A stretch of 13,099 bases of DNA, from positions 1 through 13,099 of the forward strand of contig JAUVBS010000014.1 of the NCBI GenBank assembly GCA_030591105.1, given 5' to 3'. A program made the position numbers and the translations under genes. The notes beneath the pieces were generated by a model that was given only the letters and a program-made list of their open reading frames with translations, made no database searches and was not told the origin of the DNA. Shown one piece after another: positions 6,536-13,099 of the stretch. The stretch comes from a bacterium. GTDB lineage: Bacteria > Krumholzibacteriota > Krumholzibacteriia > LZORAL124-64-63. The number at the start of each line of letters is the position of its first letter. Positions within the stretch are counted from its first letter, which is position 1.

Positions 6536-6564
6536 TTGACATACGTTATCATTTGGACTAGAAA
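6536..6564 (+). promoter_or_regulatory. sigma70-type promoter of the tyrosine catabolic operon
   Basis: A consensus -35 TTGACA (6536-6541) and TAGAAA (6559-6564, four of six) are 17 nt apart. Transcription would begin near 6571, leaving a leader of about 128 nt before the chosen hpd start at 6699. The leader contains a small stem GCCGC/GCGGC (6585-6589 with 6596-6600) enclosed by CAGGTC/GACCTG (6578-6583 with 6618-6623); no known riboswitch is recognised in it. Confidence 0.6.
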
Positions 6565-6698
6565 TGTCCTCTAATCGCAGGTCGGCCGCCAATCCGCGGC
6601 ACCGATATCTGGCACAAGACCTGGCACCTGAATTCAGCTACCCGGCAGCGGGAATCGCGACCCGGTTCTCTATGGCCGGAATGGAGGAGACGATCGTC

Positions 6699-7781
6699 AT
6701 GCCCGGTGATATCGATCTGAAGGGTATCCATCACATCGAGCTGTGGGTCGGCAATGCCCGGCAGGCAGCCTATTTCTATCGCAAGTGCTTCGGGTTCGAC
6801 CTGGTGGCCTACCGAGGTCCCGAGACCGGGGACCACGAACGCGCCAGTTACTGTCTGCGGCAGGGGAGCGTACTGCTGGTGCTGACCACGCCGCTCGGTC
6901 ACCTCGATCCGATCAACTCGTGGCTCGCAACCCACGGCGACGGGGTGCGCGATCTGGCCTTCGAGGTCGACGACGCGGCCGCGGCGTTTGCCAGCGCGGT
7001 TGAACGAGGCGCCACACCGGTCCACGGGCCGATCGACATCGAAGCCGCCGACGGCGCGGTGCGCAAGGCGGCGATCAGGACCTACGGCGACACGATCCAT
7101 TCGTTCGTCGAGCGGGGCGACTACGGCGGGTTCTTACCCGGCTATGTGCGCCATGAGATCAAAGGGCAGAACGTAGGGATCCGGTGCGTCGATCACGTCG
7201 TCGGTAACGTCGAGCATCGCTGCATGGACACCTGGTGTGAGTTCTACGAGCAGGTGTTCGGTTTTCACAAGTTCGTCAGTTACGACGACAAGGATATCTG
7301 CACCGAATTCACAGCCCTGCGCAGCAAGGTCATGGCCAGCGCCGACCGAGCGATCAAGTTTCCCATCAACGAGCCGGCCAAAGGGAAGAAGAAGAGTCAG
7401 ATCCAGGAGTACATCGAGTTCAACCTGACCGCCGGAGTGCAGCACATCGCCCTGAGCACGGAAGACATCATCGCGACCATCGGCATGCTGCGCGAGAACG
7501 GGGCGGAGTTCCTCGACGTACCCGACAGTTATTACGACACGGTATGGGATCGGATCGGGGAGATCACCGAGGACCGCGACAAGGTCAAGGAACTGAAAAT
7601 CCTCGTCGACCGTGACGACAATGGTTACCTGTTACAGCTGTTCACCCGGCCGCTTCAAGACCGGCCGACGCTGTTCGTCGAGATCATCCAGCGTTGCGGC
7701 AGCGACAGCTTCGGCAAGGGCAACTTTCAGGCGCTGTTCGAGGCCATCGAGCGCGAGCAGGAGACCCGAGGCAACCTATAG
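6699..7781 (+). CDS. hpd: 4-hydroxyphenylpyruvate dioxygenase
   Basis: A 360-aa Fe(II) enzyme that converts 4-hydroxyphenylpyruvate and O2 to homogentisate and CO2, the first committed step of tyrosine breakdown. It has the two vicinal-oxygen-chelate halves (about 9-140 and 160-330). The C-terminal half carries the expected iron ligands H166 (VDHVVGNV), H249 (GVQHIAL) and E328 (FVEIIQR). The C-terminal signature around FGKGNFQALFEAIE (338-351) is highly typical of true HPPD rather than of hydroxymandelate synthase. The frame is open to an ATG at 6564, but that codon overlaps the -10 box. The ATG at 6699 has GGAGGA upstream and gives the family's normal N-terminus; 6672 and 6681 are alternatives. 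It heads a five-gene plus-strand cluster whose products catalyse the following steps. Confidence 0.96.
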   Translation: MPGDIDLKGIHHIELWVGNARQAAYFYRKCFGFDLVAYRGPETGDHERASYCLRQGSVLLVLTTPLGHLDPINSWLATHGDGVRDLAFEVDDAAAAFASAVERGATPVHGPIDIEAADGAVRKAAIRTYGDTIHSFVERGDYGGFLPGYVRHEIKGQNVGIRCVDHVVGNVEHRCMDTWCEFYEQVFGFHKFVSYDDKDICTEFTALRSKVMASADRAIKFPINEPAKGKKKSQIQEYIEFNLTAGVQHIALSTEDIIATIGMLRENGAEFLDVPDSYYDTVWDRIGEITEDRDKVKELKILVDRDDNGYLLQLFTRPLQDRPTLFVEIIQRCGSDSFGKGNFQALFEAIEREQETRGNL

Positions 7782-7820
7782 TTCGGATCAGGCACCGATG
7801 TGGCAGGCAAGGAGAAGACG

Positions 7821-8978
7821 ATGCCGTTCTACCACCAGCTCGGTCAGATCCCTCGCAAGCGGCACGTCGCTTTTCGTCGCGAGGACGGCACGCTCTATTA
7901 TGAGCAACTGATTGGTAACCTCGGTTTTACCGGCTTGCAGTCGTTGCTCTATACGCTCCGGCGGCCGACCACGGTTCTGAGCGTCGAGAAAGTCTGGGAA
8001 AACCGCTGGGAGTCCGATCCCGACGACACACTGCGTATGCGCCATCTCCGCACGCACCGGTTGCTGTCGGCCGGGCCGAGCCCGGTCGCCGACCGTACGG
8101 TGCTCGTCTACAACCGCGATATTACTGTCTCGATAGCGCGGCCGTCCGGCTGCGACGGTTTTTTCTACCGCAACGGCATGGGCGACGAGATCGTCTACGT
8201 GACCCGGGGTAGCGGTGTGCTCGAATCGCAGATGGGTGAGTTGCCGTTCCGGCAGGGTGATTACGTGGTCATTCCGCAGGGGATCATCCATCGCTGGCGT
8301 CTCGATGACGCCGAACAGATTTTCCTGATCGTCGAGAGCGCCAGCTATGTCCGCACGCCGTCGCGTTACCGTAACGAACACGGTCAGTTGCTCGAGCACA
8401 GCCCATTCTGTGAACGTGATATTCGGCCGCCAGAACGGCTCGTCGTGCACGATGAGAGTGGCGAATTCGCCGTGGTGGTCAAGAAGGGCAACGCCCACCA
8501 CCGCACGATTCTGGACCACCATCCGCTGGACACCGTCGGCTGGGACGGTTGTTACTATCCGTGGGCGCTGAACATCTTCGACTTCGAGCCGATCGTCGGT
8601 CGTTTGCATCAGCCGCCGCCAGTACACCAGACTTTTGCCGGCGACAAATGGGTGATCTGCTCCTTCGTTCCGCGACTTTATGACTTCCATCCCGATGCCG
8701 TACCGGCGCCATACCATCATTCGAACGTGATGTCGGACGAGGTCCTCTATTACTGCAACGACGAGTTCATGAGCCGCAGCGGCATCGAATTCGGTTCGCT
8801 CACTTTGCACCCGGACGGTCTGCCCCACGGCCCTCAGCCGGGCAAGACCGAACAGAGCATCGGGCAGACAGAGACGCGCGAGCTGGCGGTGATGATCGAC
8901 ACCTTCGCTCCGCTGGTCGTCGGCAAGAGTGCCATCGAGTGCGAGGATCTGGACTACAGTCGATCTTGGCTCGAATAG
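7821..8978 (+). CDS. hmgA: Homogentisate 1,2-dioxygenase
   Basis: A 385-aa Fe(II) cupin-fold dioxygenase that opens the ring of homogentisate to 4-maleylacetoacetate. The cupin segment (QGDYVVIPQGIIHRW, 145-159) and the C-terminal iron-site region are clear: H300 in HHSNVMSDE (299-307), D306 or E307 as the acidic ligand, and H336 in LPHGP. The 36-residue spacing from H300 to H336 matches that of the human enzyme (H335 to H371). The protein is shorter than the about 430-445 aa of animal and Pseudomonas enzymes and belongs to a shorter type I associate with non-proteobacterial phyla. The ATG at 7821 has AAGGAG 7 nt upstream; a GTG at 7800 is in frame but has no such site. It begins 39 bp after hpd. 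Confidence 0.95.
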   Translation: MPFYHQLGQIPRKRHVAFRREDGTLYYEQLIGNLGFTGLQSLLYTLRRPTTVLSVEKVWENRWESDPDDTLRMRHLRTHRLLSAGPSPVADRTVLVYNRDITVSIARPSGCDGFFYRNGMGDEIVYVTRGSGVLESQMGELPFRQGDYVVIPQGIIHRWRLDDAEQIFLIVESASYVRTPSRYRNEHGQLLEHSPFCERDIRPPERLVVHDESGEFAVVVKKGNAHHRTILDHHPLDTVGWDGCYYPWALNIFDFEPIVGRLHQPPPVHQTFAGDKWVICSFVPRLYDFHPDAVPAPYHHSNVMSDEVLYYCNDEFMSRSGIEFGSLTLHPDGLPHGPQPGKTEQSIGQTETRELAVMIDTFAPLVVGKSAIECEDLDYSRSWLE

Positions 8979-9053
8979 CGGCACGGTCGCAGTGGGGTAC
9001 CGCCGCGGTTACGGCGCCACGGCGGCGGTCAGGCACCGATTCCCGGAGAGATT

Positions 9054-10055
9054 ATGAGCGCGGCATTTAGCGCCTTCATGCACGAATTGATCGATTACGC
9101 CGGTCTGTTTCCGCCGGCGTCGCTCGATCTCGGTTCGGCCCTCGGCAATTACGTCCACTACCGCGGCGAGCCGGAGGCGTGGATGCTCGGGCGCTTCATC
9201 ATTCCCGCGGATCGCTTGGCCGAACTGGCTCCTTACGGCCCCCAACTGGTGCGTCCCGGTGCGCGGCCGATGCGGTACGCGCTGCTCGCCGCCGGTGGCG
9301 CGACGGCGGCCGAGAGCCTCGATCGGTTGCGCTCTCAGACCGACGTCGCCGCCGGTTTCTTGGCCGAGCACGCCGGTACCGCGCGTATCGAAGTGATCGA
9401 GACCCGCCTGCCGGACAATCTCGCCGCGGCGGCCGACCGCGACGCGACCGCGGCTTACCTGATGGATTTCTGCCGGCTGCTAGCCGAAACCTCACTGGCC
9501 GGTGTCGACCTGTTCGTCGAGGCGGCACCACCCGGTGGTACGGCCGACACGACCGGTGACGACGCGGCGATCGCCGCGTTAACAGCGGTGGCCGACGGCG
9601 ATGCGGTGGGCGCAACGCAGGGTGTACGACGGTTGGGCTACAAGCTGCGTAGTGGCGGTGTGGTACCGGACGCCTTCCCGCCGTGCGAACGCGTGGCGCA
9701 CGTGCTGGTCGCGTGCCGCGATCAAGACCGGCCGTTGAAGTTCACCGCCGGGCTGCACCATCCGGTGCGGCACCGCGCGGACGATCCCGACGTGATGATG
9801 CACGGGTTCTTGAACGTGTTCGGCGCCGGGCTCCTGGCCCACGGCCTCGGCCTCACAGCGGACGAGACCGTCGCCATCGTTGCCGACACCGAGGCAACCA
9901 GTTTTCGTTTCGAGCGCGCGGACTTCAGTTGGCGGGACCGCAGCCTACCCGCCGCGGAGGTGCAACGGCTGCGCAGCCGGTACCTGATCGGTTTCGGCAG
10001 CTGCTCGTTCGACGAGCCGCGTGAGGATCTCACTAGACTACGGCTGCACGGCTGA
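9054..10055 (+). CDS. Conserved-looking protein of unknown function in tyrosine operon
   Basis: A 333-aa, apparently cytosolic protein (no signal or membrane segment) that I cannot assign to a named family. Blocks that look functionally constrained are DYAGLFPPAS at 14-23, GYKLRSGG at 195-202, FPPCERVAHVLVACRD at 208-223, KFTAGLHHPVRH at 229-240, MHGFLNVFGAG at 249-259 and FGSCSFDEP at 314-322. I have a recollection of similar blocks in uncharacterised proteins of other bacteria, unverified. The alternating strand/helix pattern with a Lys and paired His near the end of strands could be an alpha/beta barrel. GGAGAG just before the ATG at 9054 supports the start. It lies 75 bp after hmgA and 73 bp before the fumarylacetoacetase gene, where a maleylacetoacetate isomerase would be expected. 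It has no visible glutathione-S-transferase (zeta class) features. An isomerase role is inference from position only; a regulatory, chaperone or side-reaction role is also possible. Confidence 0.85.
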   Translation: MSAAFSAFMHELIDYAGLFPPASLDLGSALGNYVHYRGEPEAWMLGRFIIPADRLAELAPYGPQLVRPGARPMRYALLAAGGATAAESLDRLRSQTDVAAGFLAEHAGTARIEVIETRLPDNLAAAADRDATAAYLMDFCRLLAETSLAGVDLFVEAAPPGGTADTTGDDAAIAALTAVADGDAVGATQGVRRLGYKLRSGGVVPDAFPPCERVAHVLVACRDQDRPLKFTAGLHHPVRHRADDPDVMMHGFLNVFGAGLLAHGLGLTADETVAIVADTEATSFRFERADFSWRDRSLPAAEVQRLRSRYLIGFGSCSFDEPREDLTRLRLHG

Positions 10056-10066
10056 GTAGATCCGGC

Positions 10067-10098
10067 GTGCCTGCCCGTGCCTGCCTGTATCTGGCAGG
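10067..10098 (+). repeat. Short direct repeat and hairpin before fahA
   Basis: GTGCCTGCC occurs twice one base apart (10067-10075, 10077-10085). CCTGCC (10080-10085) pairs with GGCAGG (10093-10098) around a 7-nt loop. No U-run follows, so it is more likely an mRNA structure between cistrons than a terminator. Confidence 0.3.
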
Positions 10099-10128
10099 TG
10101 TACCTTAAACCAAGGCGGACCCGACCCG

Positions 10129-11412
10129 ATGGATGCCACCAACGACCCGAAACTACGCTCTTTCATTCCGGTCGCAGCGGAGTCGCATTTCCCGATTCAA
10201 AACCTGCCCTACGGAGTTTTCGCGCCGACGCCGACCGAACCGCCGCGCTGCGGTGTGCGGATCGGCGATTTCGTGCTCGATCTGGCGGTGATCCAGGAGA
10301 CGGGCCTGCTCGTATCGGCGTCGCTGCCCGAAGGGGTGTTCGCCGCGCCCTGTTTGAACTACTACATGGCCTGTGCCCCGGACGCGCGCCGGCTGGCGCG
10401 GCTGCTGATCTCGGGGCTGCTGCGCGAAGACGAGCCGACCTTGCGCGACGACGCGGTGTTGCGCGGGCGGGCGCTGCTACCCGTCGAGTCGGTCACGATG
10501 CAACTGCCGGCCGAGATCGGCGACTACACCGATTTCTACTCCTCACGCGAACACGCGACCAACGTCGGCACGATGTTCCGCGGTAAAGAGAATGCTCTGA
10601 TGCCCAACTGGCTGCACCTGCCCGTGGGCTATCACGGCCGCGCCAGCTCGGTGGTGCTCGATGGGACCGACGTGCGGCGGCCGCGCGGGCAGATGCTACC
10701 GCCTGATGCTACCGAACCGGTGTACGGGCCGTGCCGGCTGATGGATTTCGAGCTGGAGATGGGATTCTTCGTCGCGGGGCAGGAGAACCGGCTCGGCGAG
10801 CCGATCGGTATCGGCCGGACCGACGATCACATCTTTGGTCTGGTGCTGGTGAACGACTGGTCCGCGCGCGATATCCAGAGGTGGGAGTACCAGCCGCTCG
10901 GCCCGTTCAATGCCAAGAATTTTGCGACGTCCATCTCACCATGGGTAGTGACCCTCGAAGCGCTGGAACCGTTCCGGTGCGCACCGCCGAAGCAGGATCC
11001 GCCTCCGCTGTCGTACTTGCGATCGAACCGCAATTCCACCTACGACATCCAGCTCGAGGTCGCGCTGCAGACCGAGATGATGACGACGCCGCAGACGATC
11101 TGCCGCAGTAACTTCAAGTACCTGTACTGGACGATCCAGCAGCAGTTGGCGCACCACACCGTCACCGGGTGCAACGTACGGCCGGGCGATATGATGGCCT
11201 CTGGTACGATCAGCGGTGCGGATAAGAGCAGCTACGGCAGCATGCTCGAGTTGAGCTGGCGCGGGACCGAACCGCTGCAGTTAGATGACGGCAGCGAACG
11301 CAAGTTCTTGCAGGACGGCGACACGGTGATCATGACCGGGTGGTGCCAGGGCGACGGTTACCGGGTGGGATTCGGCTCGGTGAACGGCACACTGCTAGCG
11401 GCGACGCCGTAG
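10129..11412 (+). CDS. fahA: Fumarylacetoacetase
   Basis: A 427-aa fumarylacetoacetate hydrolase that cleaves fumarylacetoacetate to fumarate and acetoacetate, the last carbon-carbon cleavage of tyrosine degradation. The small N-terminal domain (about 10-120) precedes the FAH catalytic fold. Active-site residues match the animal enzyme: D135 and H142 in [16 protein letters not shown] (132-147), the metal ligands E208 and E210 (FELEMGFF), D243 ([10 protein letters not shown]), and K263 in [14 protein letters not shown]. Length is close to the 419 aa of the human enzyme. The ATG at 10129 has only AGGCGG about 10 nt upstream, so initiation is probably weak or coupled. A second ATG-like start was not better. 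It follows the unknown gene by 73 bp and precedes the acetoacetate-activating enzyme. Confidence 0.96.
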   Translation: MDATNDPKLRSFIPVAAESHFPIQNLPYGVFAPTPTEPPRCGVRIGDFVLDLAVIQETGLLVSASLPEGVFAAPCLNYYMACAPDARRLARLLISGLLREDEPTLRDDAVLRGRALLPVESVTMQLPAEIGDYTDFYSSREHATNVGTMFRGKENALMPNWLHLPVGYHGRASSVVLDGTDVRRPRGQMLPPDATEPVYGPCRLMDFELEMGFFVAGQENRLGEPIGIGRTDDHIFGLVLVNDWSARDIQRWEYQPLGPFNAKNFATSISPWVVTLEALEPFRCAPPKQDPPPLSYLRSNRNSTYDIQLEVALQTEMMTTPQTICRSNFKYLYWTIQQQLAHHTVTGCNVRPGDMMASGTISGADKSSYGSMLELSWRGTEPLQLDDGSERKFLQDGDTVIMTGWCQGDGYRVGFGSVNGTLLAATP

Positions 11413-11485
11413 ACCGCCGGGCGAGGATTCGAGCCAGGTTCGGGCCCGGCGACGGCCGGCGCATGGAGAGCAGAGGCGGGCGGCC

Positions 11486-13099
<1,614 letters not shown>

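Noticed and set aside
6498..6539. Mini-ORF GTG...TGA (MGYNPRH) after a strong AAGGAGGAGG
   Set aside because: It lies upstream of the predicted transcription start and encodes only seven residues with no Tyr or Phe run, so an attenuator is not supported unless an earlier promoter exists.
6564..6698. 45-residue N-terminal extension of hpd
   Set aside because: Its ATG overlaps the -10 box of the best promoter, it lacks a ribosome site, and the residues do not resemble HPPD.
7788..8984. 398-aa minus-strand frame opposite hmgA
   Set aside because: It mirrors a gene whose iron-site residues are all intact; long antisense frames are common in GC-rich coding DNA.
8999..9029. 7-bp stem ACCGCCG/CGGCGGT between hmgA and the unknown gene
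   Set aside because: The loop is 17 nt and there is no U-run; in DNA this GC-rich such pairings are common.
10129..11412. Fumarylacetoacetase alone handling maleylacetoacetate, making an isomerase unnecessary
   Set aside because: Not ruled out by sequence, but the active site looks like that of ordinary fumarylacetoacetases, so I did not make it the leading explanation for the missing step.

Overview
The window is GC-rich bacterial DNA with tightly packed genes, clear Shine-Dalgarno sites and sigma70-type promoters. It carries Gram-negative envelope functions: a PAP2 phosphatase, an NfeD/SPFH pair, a Tat-exported oxidoreductase and a Sec-secreted protein. No marker in the window fixes the lineage. 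The short (385 aa) homogentisate dioxygenase and a secreted protein ending in a W-x-x-I-K-x-x-Y-R tail remind me of non-proteobacterial or FCB-like uncultured phyla. That is recall, not proof.

Left part (1-4877). The 3' end of a PAP2 phosphatase gene (+) meets a convergent two-gene unit (-) encoding an NfeD-like membrane protein and a QmcA/stomatin-type SPFH protein. A long inverted repeat with flanking 8-bp direct repeats and a GC hairpin lie between them. Next comes a PilZ-domain gene (-), apparently coupled to a small upstream ORF. Diverging from it, behind a good promoter, is a gene for a secreted protein of about 211 aa that ends at a strong terminator.

Middle (3720-6359, -). A 12-TM carrier resembling NTP/NDP exchange transporters is followed by a Tat-signal NAD(P)-dependent SDR/epimerase-like protein. 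They probably form one transcription unit.

Right part (6536-13099, +). A tyrosine/4-hydroxyphenylpyruvate catabolic operon runs: 4-hydroxyphenylpyruvate dioxygenase, homogentisate 1,2-dioxygenase, an unrecognised 333-aa protein, fumarylacetoacetase, and acetoacetyl-CoA synthetase (cut by the window end). Together they would turn 4-hydroxyphenylpyruvate into fumarate and acetoacetyl-CoA. The one missing step is maleylacetoacetate to fumarylacetoacetate, and the unknown protein is encoded exactly between the enzymes that flank that step. A non-GST maleylacetoacetate isomerase is therefore the most interesting hypothesis here. The divergent control region (6360-6698) holds a 28-bp imperfect palindrome, a perfect 12-bp palindrome and a TTGACA-type promoter.

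No rRNA, tRNA, CRISPR array or transposase gene was seen.
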